This document shows positions 15,643-24,317 of a DNA stretch of 36,637 bases, in pieces. The stretch lies in the NCBI GenBank assembly GCA_016209605.1, contig JACQVS010000194.1:1-36637 (forward strand), in the 5' to 3' direction. The position numbers and the translations under genes were made by a program. Below the pieces are notes generated by a model. It was not told the DNA's origin. It did no database searches and was given only the letters and a program-made list of their open reading frames with translations. This stretch comes from Planctomycetota bacterium (lineage in GTDB: Bacteria; Planctomycetota; UBA8108; JACQVS01). Each line of letters opens with the position of its first letter. Position 1 is the first letter of the stretch.

Positions 15643-17101
15643 CGGCGGCTCCGGGTATGCTCCCGCCGAGAGGCAAGCGGCTGCTGAAAAGCGCCATCGA
15701 AACGATGGCCATCAACGCGACGGCGATGGCGAGAACCATGGCGTTTTCGAGGTTCTCGGGCAGAAAGTGGATGCCCGCATCGGCCAGGACCGCCTTGGCG
15801 AGCACCAGAGGCGCCGAAAGGACCGCCATCCAGAGGCAAAGGAGGGCGCCGCGCTCGCGGGCGCCTGGCCAGAGAGCCCCTGCCAGGAACACCACCACCA
15901 CCGGCGCCGCCATCGGCGCCCAGATGTCCTGGGCGTAGCGGAAGAGGTTCTCCCACTTCATGACCAGGGGCGCGAGGAGGGCGCCGACGAGGAGCGCCGC
16001 GGTTCCGGATAACTGGCCGGCGCGCACGAGCCGCGCCTCCGGCCACTTCCGGCCCTTCCAGCGCTGCACGAGGTCCAGGGCCACCAGGGTCGAGGTGGAG
16101 TTCACCAGTCCGGAGATGGTGGACATGATGGCGCTGATCATGGCCGCGACCACGAGGCCGCGCAGTCCCTCGGGAACGACGGCGGCCACCACCAGCGGAT
16201 AAGCGCCATCCGGTTTTTCCAGCCCCGGCTCGAGGACGCGGTAAATCATCCCCGGAAAGCACGTCGCCAGGGGTATGAGAATTTGAAGAGCGGCCGAAAA
16301 GAGCACTCCCATCTTGGCGTGCCACTCATCGCGCGCTGCGAGGCATCTCTGGTTGATGTACTGGTTGGTGGCATAGTACCAGACGTTGGTTGAAAGCATG
16401 AGGACGACCAGCGCCGTCCAGGGGACCTCGTGGTCCGCCGAGGTGAAGAGGTGCGCCCGCTGGCCGGAGCCGAGGACGGCGCTCCAGTCCCAGCCGATCT
16501 TCTGCAATCCCGCGAAAAAGACGTAGAGGCCGCCGCCGAGGAGGAGGACGCACTGGAAGGAGCCGGTCCAGGCCACCGCCGCGAGGCCGCCGTAGATGGT
16601 GTAGGCGCCGGTGACCAGGGCGAGCAGCCAGACAGCGGCATGGCGGTTGATCCCCCACATCTTTTCCAGCGCGAAGCCGCCGGTGTAAAAGACCAGGGCG
16701 AAGTTGACCAGAACGTAGCTGGCGACGGTCAAGCAGGCGTAAAGGGTCCGCGCCCGACCGCCGAAGCGGCGCTCGAGGTATTCGGGCATGGTGGCGATGC
16801 GGTTGCGTACGTAAAGCGGCACGAAGATCCAGAGGAGGATCGACAAGGCCGGCAGCACCAACCACTCCCAGTTGGCCACCGGCAGGCCGAGCTTGTAAGC
16901 GTAGCCGACCTCGCCGACAAACTGCTCCGAGCTGATGCCGGCGGCGACGATGGAGAAACCGATGGCATACCAGGGGAGCTGGTTGCCGGCGCGGAAGTAG
17001 CCGCTCACTGACGCCCGCTGCCGCCGCGCCGACAGGAACCCGATGGCGGCGACGGCAATGAAGTAGCCGAGGCAGACGAAGAGGTCGATCCGGGAGTACA
17101 T
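15401..17101 (-). CDS. Sodium:solute symporter, SGLT-like (SSS family)
   Basis: The 566-residue protein has about fourteen hydrophobic helices. Family signatures include SGYFRAGNQLPWYAIGFSIVA and ISSEQFVGEVGYAYK near the N-terminus and a Na+-site helix ISAIMSTISGLVNSTSTLVA (about 345-365), as in sugar and inositol SSS carriers. It would import a sugar, polyol or related solute with Na+. The start ATG at 17101 is the only good one. The gene is divergent from the large secreted hydrolase at 17208, with ~105 bp between, suggesting that products released by that enzyme may be the cargo. Its last 80 codons are duplicated at 9144-9385. Confidence 0.92.
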   Translation of the reverse strand: MYSRIDLFVCLGYFIAVAAIGFLSARRQRASVSGYFRAGNQLPWYAIGFSIVAAGISSEQFVGEVGYAYKLGLPVANWEWLVLPALSILLWIFVPLYVRNRIATMPEYLERRFGGRARTLYACLTVASYVLVNFALVFYTGGFALEKMWGINRHAAVWLLALVTGAYTIYGGLAAVAWTGSFQCVLLLGGGLYVFFAGLQKIGWDWSAVLGSGQRAHLFTSADHEVPWTALVVLMLSTNVWYYATNQYINQRCLAARDEWHAKMGVLFSAALQILIPLATCFPGMIYRVLEPGLEKPDGAYPLVVAAVVPEGLRGLVVAAMISAIMSTISGLVNSTSTLVALDLVQRWKGRKWPEARLVRAGQLSGTAALLVGALLAPLVMKWENLFRYAQDIWAPMAAPVVVVFLAGALWPGARERGALLCLWMAVLSAPLVLAKAVLADAGIHFLPENLENAMVLAIAVALMAIVSMALFSSRLPLGGSIPGAAVAGALILSLAAWSPSASAMALLFASLGLVIPLLIARRAPAENLWDRSMLATAGDFRGWRSLWLWWGALAAVLLAIYIWLW

Positions 17102-17156
17102 CTAAGAGAAGATATACTAACCGCCAGGAGACAAGGAGCGCCAAGGAAAGAATTAG

Positions 17157-17186
17157 TTGAAATCCAACTTCGAGTGCGCTTATAAA
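17157..17186 (+). promoter_or_regulatory. Promoter candidate of the large hydrolase gene
   Basis: TTGAAA (17157-17162), 18-bp spacer, TATAAA (17181-17186). A start of transcription ~7 bp later would leave a leader of only ~15 bases, consisting of the ribosome site itself. Confidence 0.45.
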
Positions 17187-17193
17187 TCTTATG

Positions 17194-17204
17194 AGGAGGT
17201 GATC
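17194..17204 (+). promoter_or_regulatory. Perfect Shine-Dalgarno sequence
   Basis: AGGAGGTGATC is fully complementary to the 3' end of bacterial 16S rRNA, 3 bases before the ATG at 17208. It fixes this start over the upstream in-frame TTG at 17157. Confidence 0.8.
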
Positions 17205-17207
17205 CCC

Positions 17208-20200
17208 ATGTTGACGACCTGCCGTTATTTTTGCCGGACCCTGGCCCTGGGCGCTTTCATCTTCCCCGCCCTCGCCGCCGCCCAGTCGAGCGATCCCTTC
17301 ATCCGGGCGGCTCTCGACGCGGAACGGGCGGCCGCCGCCTTCCGCGCCGCCGACCGCGCCGAGCGTGCCTGGGCCGGGAAGGCCGACCCGTGCACCGGCC
17401 TCCTGCCGCAGAACCTGCGCTCGCCGATCTGGACCCCAGCCAACTCCGCCGCCGATCTCTATCCCTTCTTCGTCCTCAGCTCCCGCTTCACCCATCCCGA
17501 AGCTTACGAGGGGCGCTGGCTCAAGGTCCTCTTCACCGAGACCCAGCTCACCAGCCGCCTGGGGGCCTTGCCCGACGATTACTCCCTCGAGCGCGGCGGC
17601 TTCGCCCACGACCAGCCGGACCTCCACCGCATCATCTTTGGCTCCTCGGAGTACGTGAAGGACGGCCTCATCCCCATCACCGACCTCCTCGGCGTGACGC
17701 CGTGGTTCTACCGCATGCGCGAGATCGTCGATGGCCTCCTCAAGGCCGCCCCCGTCTCCTCGCGCTTCGGCAGCCTGCCGGCGGACAGCGCCGAGGTGAA
17801 CGGCAACATGCTGCAGTCCTTGTCGCGGCTCCACTGGGCGACCGCCGATCCGAGCTACCTCGAAGCCGGCGAGCGGATCCTGCGCGCCTGGTTTGAGGAG
17901 GTCCTGCCGGCGAGCGGCGGGCTGCCGGTGCACCGCTGGGACTTCGGCGCCCACAAGCCGATCGCCGACACCCTCAGCTTGAACGACCACGGCAACGAGA
18001 TCGTCGGCGGCCTCGCCGAGTTCTACCTGACCCTGCACTTCGCGCGGCCGGAGAAGGCGTCGGCGCTGCGGCCCGCCTTCATCCGGATGATCGACCGCCT
18101 GCTCGAGATCGGCCGCAATGACGATGGCTTGTGGTTCTCCCTGCTGCGCCCCGCGACCGGCGAGGCGCTCAACCGCCGCACTCCCGACACCTGGGGATAC
18201 GCCCTCACGGCGGTGACCATGGCCCACCTCATCACCGGCAAGGAAGCATACCGCGAGGCGGTGCGCCGGGCGCTCGCCTCCCTCAAGAAGCCCGAGTACC
18301 TCGACTGGTCGGGAGCCGACGCCTACGCCGACTCCATCGAAGGAGGCATCCTCCTCGCCAACCGCGAGCCGGTCCCCGAGGCTCTCGAGTGGCTCGACCG
18401 CATCTTTCCCCGCTTTCTCGCCTATCAGCAGCCCGATGGCATGGTCGAGGGCTGGCACGGCGACGGCAACTTCGCGCGCACGGCGCTTCTTTACGCCCTG
18501 ATGAAAACACGCGGCGCGAGCCTCCAGCCCTGGCGTGAGGACTTGAGGCTGGGAGCGGTTCAAGAAGGGGACAAGCTCTACCTTTCCGTAAAGGCCGGCT
18601 CATCATGGGAGGGGCTCCTCCAGTTCGACCGCGCCCGCCACCGCGATCACTGGCATCTCCCCATCAACTACCCGCGCCTCAACGAGTTTCCGGTGTGGTT
18701 CGCCGCCCGGCCGGCGGCCGTCTACCGGATCAAGCTCACTCGGCTTCCGAAGGAAGCGAAACCGGAAGACGGCCGGCGCGCCCCTGGCCTCGAGCTGCAG
18801 CACGGCCTCCCGCTGAAGCTCGAGGCCAGCGAGGAGCTGCGTATCGAGGTGGAAGAAGAGCCGGCGGCCGCCACGCCCGTGGGCAGGGCGGAAATCCCGA
18901 TGCTGGACCGGAATGGCCTGCTTCTCGAGGCCGAAAGCTTCGCCGGCCCGTGGCGCCTGCAGACCAACTACCCGGACTACTCCGGCAAAGGCTTTCGCGT
19001 CTCCAACGCGAGCGGCATCGCCCCGGCGCCCCTGCTCCAGACCCTGCGCGTCGCCGCGGCCGGCGAGTATGCCGTCTGGGCCCGCGGCCTCGCCTCGAAG
19101 GCTGGAGACCGCGCCTTTTCCGTGCAAGTGGGGGGGAAGAAATTCCCGCCGACCCATGGCGCGGGCGAAGAAACCGGCTTCGTCTGGGAGCGCTGCGGCG
19201 CGGCGGCGCTCGAGCCCGGCGAGGTCGAGGTGGCGATCCGCGACGAAGGGGCCGGCTTCGAGTGCCCGGATGCTCTCTTCTTCACCCTCGATGCGGCGGC
19301 GAAGCCGCCTGTCCAGCTCCTCGATCAAAATTTTCCTGGCAGCGCCACGGCCAGGGCTCTGGATAAGACCAACCTGGCGCGGCTCATCGAGCTGCACGAC
19401 CAGGACGACGCGAGGCGCCGCGCGCGCCTCGGGGCCGTCAAGGACTGGGGCGCGTGGCGCCGGGATCTCTCGGCAAGCATCCGCAAGGCGCTGGGCCTCG
19501 ATCCGGAGCTACCCCGCACCCCATTGAACGTCCAGATGGCCGGCATCATCGAACGCCCGGGCTATCGCGTCGAAAAGTTCATCTTCGAGAGCCGCCCCGG
19601 CCTGCCGGTCCCCGCCAACCTCTATCTCCCCTCCGGCGAGAAGGCGCCCAGGCCGCCCTGGCCGGCGGTGCTCTGCCCGGTGGGGCACTGGCCGTTTTCC
19701 AAGGCCGAGCCGGTGGTGCAGGCGCGCGCCGCCGGCTTCGCCCGGCTGGGCCTCGCCGCCCTGGCCTACGATCCCATCGGCCAGGGGGAGCGCATCACCT
19801 CCGGAAACGAGCACTCCCAGGCTCACCTCGCCGCCTTGCTGAACCAGTCGAACATGAGCATCATGATCTGGGACTCCATCCGCGCCCTCGATGTCCTCGA
19901 GGCACGGCCTGAAATCGACAAGGCTCGCCTCGGCGCCACCGGCTGCTCGGGAGGCGGCCTCAACACCCTTTACCTCATGGCGGTGGAGCCGCGCCTCCAG
20001 GCGGCGGCGCCGGTCTGTTACGTCTGCACTTTCGCATCGTTCCTCAAGACCGGCCTGGTCCACTGCCCCTGCAGCCACGTGCCGGGGATGGGATCGCTGA
20101 CCGACATGGATGAAGCGGCGGCGCTCTTCGCTCCTCGGCCGGCGCTGGTGATCGGCGGCGTCAAGGATCCGATGTTCACCGAGGCGGGGACGAAAGCGGC

Positions 20201-21221
20201 CTTTGAAGGCCTTTCCCAGCTCTACCGCCTCCAGGGGGCGGCGCCAGCTCCGGAGCTTTTCTTCGACGACTGCGGCCACGACTACAGCCGGCCGATGCGC
20301 GAGCGGGCCTACGGCTTCTTCCTCCGCCACCTCGCCGGCAGAGGAACCGGAGAAGCCTTCCCCGAGCCCATGGCCGGGGAAGGCTGGCAGCCGGAAAAAC
20401 CGGAGGCGCTTTTTTGCTTTCCGGAGGGAAAGTATCCCGCGGGCGCCCTCACTTACCGCCAGTCGATCCTCCAGCGCCTGGCCGCCGGCGCGGGCAAGCC
20501 GGCCGAGGCCCTCCGCGCCGCCATTCGCGGCCTGGTGCCGGCGGCGCGCTTCGATTCCTGGAAGTCCGAGCCGGTGGAAGGCTGGAGCGGCGCCGCCGTG
20601 CTCACGGACGAGGAAGGATTTAAACATCGAATCCTCACCGCCGCGGTTGAAAACGCTCCGGCGGCCATCCTGGTCCTCGACGATGCCGGCTGGGCGACCG
20701 GCACTCCCGCCCTGCTCGAGCTCCTGTCCCGCGAGAGCGGCTTTGAAGCCCTGGCCATCGAGCCCCCCTTCTGGAGCGCGGCGGGGGATGAGGCCTGGCT
20801 AGCCGTGACCGACGGCCTGCTCCTCGGGCGGCCGCCGGCGGTACTGTGGGCGCGCACGGTGCTCGGCCACGCCCGGAAAATCCGCGCTTCCGGCCGCCGC
20901 GTCCTCCTCTTCGCCCGCGGGCCGGCGGCGAGCTTGACGGCCCTCATCGCGTTGCTCGGGGATGGCGAGACGTGCGAGGCGCTGGGCGCCTCGCAAGCCC
21001 CCTCCTCGTGGGCCGATCTCGCCGCGCCCTGGATCAACCGGCCGGGCGCCATCCTGCCGGGCGGCGGCGATGCCGGCGACGTCGCCGACCTCCTGCGCGC
21101 CGCGGCGCCGCGACGCGTGCTGTGGGCCGGCACGCCGCTCCGCTCGCGGCTCCCCCTCGGCATCGAGGTCCGCGAGGAGGAACTCTCCCCCACCGAGGCG
21201 GCGCGGTGGCTGCGGCAGTAG
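17208..21221 (+). CDS. Secreted fusion: glycosidase-like toroid + carbohydrate-binding + acetylxylan esterase-type hydrolase
   Basis: The protein has 1337 residues from the ATG at 17208. A signal peptide (LALGAFIFPALAAAQ) is followed by an alpha-helical region (about 30-435) with the repeated helical hairpins of (alpha/alpha)6 glycosidase-like folds (SLNDHGNEIVGGLAEFYL, WGYALTAVTMAHLITGKEAY). A beta-sandwich (about 570-695, LLLEAESFAGPWRLQ) resembles carbohydrate-binding modules. Residues ~705-1047 are an acetylxylan esterase/dienelactone hydrolase-type alpha/beta-hydrolase with Ser914 in GCSGGG, Asp987 in GGVKDP and His1024 in DCGHDY. The last ~290 residues look like a second, degenerate hydrolase domain. 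It probably deacetylates and opens plant-type or algal polysaccharide outside the cytoplasm. The catalytic residues of the toroid are not identified. Confidence 0.8.
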   Translation: MLTTCRYFCRTLALGAFIFPALAAAQSSDPFIRAALDAERAAAAFRAADRAERAWAGKADPCTGLLPQNLRSPIWTPANSAADLYPFFVLSSRFTHPEAYEGRWLKVLFTETQLTSRLGALPDDYSLERGGFAHDQPDLHRIIFGSSEYVKDGLIPITDLLGVTPWFYRMREIVDGLLKAAPVSSRFGSLPADSAEVNGNMLQSLSRLHWATADPSYLEAGERILRAWFEEVLPASGGLPVHRWDFGAHKPIADTLSLNDHGNEIVGGLAEFYLTLHFARPEKASALRPAFIRMIDRLLEIGRNDDGLWFSLLRPATGEALNRRTPDTWGYALTAVTMAHLITGKEAYREAVRRALASLKKPEYLDWSGADAYADSIEGGILLANREPVPEALEWLDRIFPRFLAYQQPDGMVEGWHGDGNFARTALLYALMKTRGASLQPWREDLRLGAVQEGDKLYLSVKAGSSWEGLLQFDRARHRDHWHLPINYPRLNEFPVWFAARPAAVYRIKLTRLPKEAKPEDGRRAPGLELQHGLPLKLEASEELRIEVEEEPAAATPVGRAEIPMLDRNGLLLEAESFAGPWRLQTNYPDYSGKGFRVSNASGIAPAPLLQTLRVAAAGEYAVWARGLASKAGDRAFSVQVGGKKFPPTHGAGEETGFVWERCGAAALEPGEVEVAIRDEGAGFECPDALFFTLDAAAKPPVQLLDQNFPGSATARALDKTNLARLIELHDQDDARRRARLGAVKDWGAWRRDLSASIRKALGLDPELPRTPLNVQMAGIIERPGYRVEKFIFESRPGLPVPANLYLPSGEKAPRPPWPAVLCPVGHWPFSKAEPVVQARAAGFARLGLAALAYDPIGQGERITSGNEHSQAHLAALLNQSNMSIMIWDSIRALDVLEARPEIDKARLGATGCSGGGLNTLYLMAVEPRLQAAAPVCYVCTFASFLKTGLVHCPCSHVPGMGSLTDMDEAAALFAPRPALVIGGVKDPMFTEAGTKAAFEGLSQLYRLQGAAPAPELFFDDCGHDYSRPMRERAYGFFLRHLAGRGTGEAFPEPMAGEGWQPEKPEALFCFPEGKYPAGALTYRQSILQRLAAGAGKPAEALRAAIRGLVPAARFDSWKSEPVEGWSGAAVLTDEEGFKHRILTAAVENAPAAILVLDDAGWATGTPALLELLSRESGFEALAIEPPFWSAAGDEAWLAVTDGLLLGRPPAVLWARTVLGHARKIRASGRRVLLFARGPAASLTALIALLGDGETCEALGASQAPSSWADLAAPWINRPGAILPGGGDAGDVADLLRAAAPRRVLWAGTPLRSRLPLGIEVREEELSPTEAARWLRQ

Positions 21222-21250
21222 CCCTCCCAGCGGTTTTCCGCTTGAAAGGG

Positions 21251-21700
21251 TCACTCGAAATGCACGCCGATCTTCTTCCCCAGCTCGAAGAGGTGCTGGC
21301 GGGCCTGGTCATACTCCACTGCGTTGGGAAGGTGCTCCAGCATGAGGGGGGCATCGTGGGGCAATCCGGCCACCTGCTTCAGATACGCGGGGTAGTCGAT
21401 GTGTCCGGCCCCCGGCCGCACCTCGCGGAAGTGGATGTTCATCTCCACGTCCCAGGCGAGGTCCTTGGCGTGGCAGCTGACGATCCAGCGGCCGAGCTTG
21501 TCGAAGACCTCCTGGATCAGCTCGCCGTTGCGATAAAACCGGGAAGGAGAGTTCACCAGGTTGCAGACGTCGACGTGCACCGCGAAGGCCTCGCGGTCGA
21601 CGGCCTTGATGAGCCGCAGGTAGGCATCGGGGCTGTCGGGAAGCGCCCAGCCCATCATCTCGTAGCAGAACCTGGCGCGCTTGGGCTTGACGTCCTGTGA
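21251..21700 (-). pseudogene. Sugar phosphate isomerase/epimerase, C-terminal half only
   Basis: The frame encodes the C-terminal half of a xylose-isomerase-like TIM barrel: QDVKPKRARFCYEMMGWALP, VHVDVCNLVNSPSRFY, SCHAKDLAW (metal-binding His) and MLEHLP (metal-binding Glu). Relatives are ~270-290 residues; only ~145 codons remain. Homology stops at about 21700 and an in-frame TGA lies just before it, so no start for a full barrel exists. An internal ATG at 21658 could give 135 residues, but the metal and substrate residues of the first half are lost. The gene converges with the large hydrolase 29 bp away. The break coincides with a change to AT-richer sequence with a tandem repeat, marking a recombination junction. 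Confidence 0.82.
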
Positions 21701-21741
21701 CTTCCGTCATGCCCCGGGGGCGGCGCTAAGGTTTTACAGCC

Positions 21742-21777
21742 TGCCCTGGCCATCCTGGCTGCCCTGGCCATCCTGGC
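21742..21777. repeat. 18-bp tandem repeat, two copies
   Basis: TGCCCTGGCCATCCTGGC occurs twice in succession (21742-21759 and 21760-21777), right beside the isomerase breakpoint. Confidence 0.9.
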
Positions 21778-21832
21778 CAAAAAATCCAAACAGATTACGA
21801 AGACGCAAGAAACCCATCCCGTTTGCAATATC

Positions 21833-21887
21833 ATTAACTGTTAATTTCGCAGTTAATTATCGCCTATGGACTTACAATTCGTATAAT
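21833..21887 (+). promoter_or_regulatory. Operator-like inverted repeat and -10 box upstream of the DUF1549 gene
   Basis: ATTAACTG (21833-21840) and CAGTTAAT (21850-21857) form a perfect 8-bp inverted repeat with a 9-base gap. A consensus TATAAT follows at 21882-21887 without a good -35. A poor -35 with a dyad centred around position -45 is what an activator-dependent promoter would show. Confidence 0.5.
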
Positions 21888-21958
21888 ACCTGGAATTTCT
21901 TTTCGATCCCAGTGCGGCAGGAATCCGCAAACTGGCTCCTCAAAAAGATTAAACCAAA

Positions 21959-24310
21959 ATGCTCTCTCATCACCCGGCGAAATCCAGCAAACTTGGATGG
22001 CTTCTCCTGTTTACGGGGATTGGCCTTACTCTTCCGGCGGATAATCCCAAGCCGGAGAGCTCCGATGCGGGCCGCACTTTCTGGGCTTTTACGCCCTTGA
22101 GGCGGCCTCCCATCCCTGCCGTTAAACATCCGGACCGGGTTCGGACGCCCGTCGATGCCTTCCTCCTCTCGAAATTGGAAGCGAAAGGGCTTTCCTTTGC
22201 CCCCGAAGCGAGTCCCGAGGTCCTGGTGCGGCGGGCTTATTTCGATTTGATCGGCCTCCCCCCTTCGCCTGAAGAGTTAGAATCCTTTCTGACCGATCCC
22301 ATCCCCGATCCCTGCGAGAAGCTCATCGATTCCTTGCTGGCCTCGCCGCACTTTGGCGAAAGGTGGGGTCGTCACTGGCTGGATGTGGCGGGATATGTCG
22401 ATGTCAACGGAGCCGACGAGAATGCTCCCACCATCCGCCAGCCGCCTGGCAAACATCGCTACCGCGACTACGTCATCGAATCATTCAACCAGGACAAACC
22501 TTATAACCAGTTCCTGATTGAACAACTGGCGGGCGATGAGCTGGTCGATTGGCGAATTGAAAAGGTTTACACCCAGAAAACCATTGATCTTCTGGTAGCC
22601 ACGGGATTCCTGAGGACGGCGGTCGATGACACGGACCAAGATGTTTTGAATATCCCGAGCAACCGCCACGCCACCTTGTATGACACCATGGAGATCGTCG
22701 GCAGCAGCGTGTTCGGCTTGACCCTCCAATGCGCCCGCTGCCACAGCCACAAGTTCGAGCCGATCCCCCAAGAAGACTATTACCGGCTGATGGCCGTCTT
22801 CACCCCTGCCTACAATCCGGAGAAGTGGGTGCAATTGCCGGGCCGCGCCTTGCCGGACGTTGGCCTGGCCACAAAGGCGGAGATCGAGGCGCACAACGCT
22901 GAGGTCGACCGGCAGGTCAAGTCCCTGAAAGACCGGCTAGGCCAGCTCTTCAATCCTTACAGGGAAAATTTATTCGCCAAAAAGCTTGCCGCCCTTCCGG
23001 AGCCCATTCGCGAGGACACCCGGATCGCAGTGCAGACACCCCCTGACAAGCGCAACGAAGTGCAAAAGTATCTCGCCGGGAAGTTTGAGGCCTCGCTGAA
23101 CGTCAAGGAAGAGGAAGTGGTGGCGGCGCTGAGCGAGGCGGACCGCGCCGCCAAGGCTTCCTTCGATAATCAAATTGCCAAGCAAAACAGCCGCCGCCGG
23201 CAGTGGGCAATGATCCAGGCGCTTTGGGACACGGGTCCTCCGCCTGAAACCCGCCTTCTGGTTCGCGGCGAGTATACCAGGCCGGGCAAAGTGGTGAAGC
23301 CTGGCGGTCTCGGCGTCTTGTGCGATTCCGGCGCCGCCGGCTCTGGCCTGGCGCCTTCTCCGGACGCGAAGGGGCAAACCAGCGGCTTGCGGCTAGCTTT
23401 GGCACGATGGGCGACGAAGCCGGACACGGCGGCGGGCGGGCTGGTGGCGAGGGTTCATGTCAATCGCCTATGGCACTACCTCTTTGGCCGGGGGATCGTG
23501 ACCACGCCCGGAAACCTGGGACGGTCCGGCGCTCCGCCTGGAAACGCGGAGCTGCTCAACTGGCTGGCCGGCGAATTCGTCCAGAACGGCTGGCGCTTGA
23601 AGCCCCTTCTCAAGCTCATAATGAGTTCGAGCGTTTACCGGCAATCTTCTGCGATTGCCAAACCGGGCGGCAATCCCGATTCAGCGCTGGCGGATCCGGC
23701 GTCGGTCGATCCCGCCAACGAATTCCTCTGGCGGATGCCGCTCCGGCGCCTCCAGTCTGAAATCGTCCGCGACCACATACTGGCCGCAAGCGGCAATCTG
23801 GACCGCACCATGGGAGGCCCGCCGGTGCCACTGGAAATCGCGCCGGGCGAGAGGATTGTGGTGGCGACAAATAACCTGCCGGCCCCCACCAGCGCGTGGC
23901 GGCGCAGCGTCTATCTTCTTGGCCGCCGCAATTACAACGTGTCCATGCTCTCGGTCTTCGACCAACCGGTCATTTCGATCAATTGCGCTTGCCGGAACAG
24001 CTCCACCGTCGTGCTCCAGACCCTGACCCTTTTGAACGATGCCTTCGTCTTCGCTCAAGCGGACAGCTTCGCGAAACGGGTCGAGAAGGAAGCGGGGAGC
24101 GACCTTCGGCGTCGCATCGATCGGGCGTTTCGCATCGCTTTTTCACGCCCGCCGTTCCAGGATGAGGTTGAATGGAGTTTCGAGTTGCTCAACAACCAAG
24201 CACAAACTTATATCGCGGCGAAGGTGGCAGCCGATGACGCCGAGCGCAAGGCGCTCGCGAATCTGTGTCACATGATTTTGAACAGCAATGAATTCCTCTA
24301 CGTAAAGTGA
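21959..24310 (+). CDS. DUF1549/DUF1553 domain protein (PSD1-type)
   Basis: The 783-residue exported protein begins with a secretion signal (LGWLLLFTGIGLTLPA). DUF1549 spans about 60-275 (VRTPVDAFLLSKLEAKGLSF, HFGERWGRHWLDVAGY) and includes CARCHSHK at 258-265, a single CxxCH able to bind haem c. DUF1553 spans about 470-760 (GGLVARVHVNRLWHYLFGRGIV). The N-terminal cytochrome domain (PSC1) present in many planctomycete relatives is missing, so this is a short version. The function is unknown; it is always found paired with DUF1501, as here, where the stop is 8 bases before the next start. No clear ribosome site precedes the ATG at 21959. Confidence 0.9.
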   Translation: MLSHHPAKSSKLGWLLLFTGIGLTLPADNPKPESSDAGRTFWAFTPLRRPPIPAVKHPDRVRTPVDAFLLSKLEAKGLSFAPEASPEVLVRRAYFDLIGLPPSPEELESFLTDPIPDPCEKLIDSLLASPHFGERWGRHWLDVAGYVDVNGADENAPTIRQPPGKHRYRDYVIESFNQDKPYNQFLIEQLAGDELVDWRIEKVYTQKTIDLLVATGFLRTAVDDTDQDVLNIPSNRHATLYDTMEIVGSSVFGLTLQCARCHSHKFEPIPQEDYYRLMAVFTPAYNPEKWVQLPGRALPDVGLATKAEIEAHNAEVDRQVKSLKDRLGQLFNPYRENLFAKKLAALPEPIREDTRIAVQTPPDKRNEVQKYLAGKFEASLNVKEEEVVAALSEADRAAKASFDNQIAKQNSRRRQWAMIQALWDTGPPPETRLLVRGEYTRPGKVVKPGGLGVLCDSGAAGSGLAPSPDAKGQTSGLRLALARWATKPDTAAGGLVARVHVNRLWHYLFGRGIVTTPGNLGRSGAPPGNAELLNWLAGEFVQNGWRLKPLLKLIMSSSVYRQSSAIAKPGGNPDSALADPASVDPANEFLWRMPLRRLQSEIVRDHILAASGNLDRTMGGPPVPLEIAPGERIVVATNNLPAPTSAWRRSVYLLGRRNYNVSMLSVFDQPVISINCACRNSSTVVLQTLTLLNDAFVFAQADSFAKRVEKEAGSDLRRRIDRAFRIAFSRPPFQDEVEWSFELLNNQAQTYIAAKVAADDAERKALANLCHMILNSNEFLYVK

Positions 24311-24317
24311 GGGTGAT

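Noticed and set aside
16326..18563. Minus-strand frame of 745 codons spanning the divergent symporter/hydrolase region
   Set aside because: It overlaps two well-supported genes and their promoters; its composition is that of a shadow frame.
19509..20627. Minus-strand frame of 372 codons opposite the esterase domain
   Set aside because: It is opposite the intact catalytic triad region and has shadow composition.
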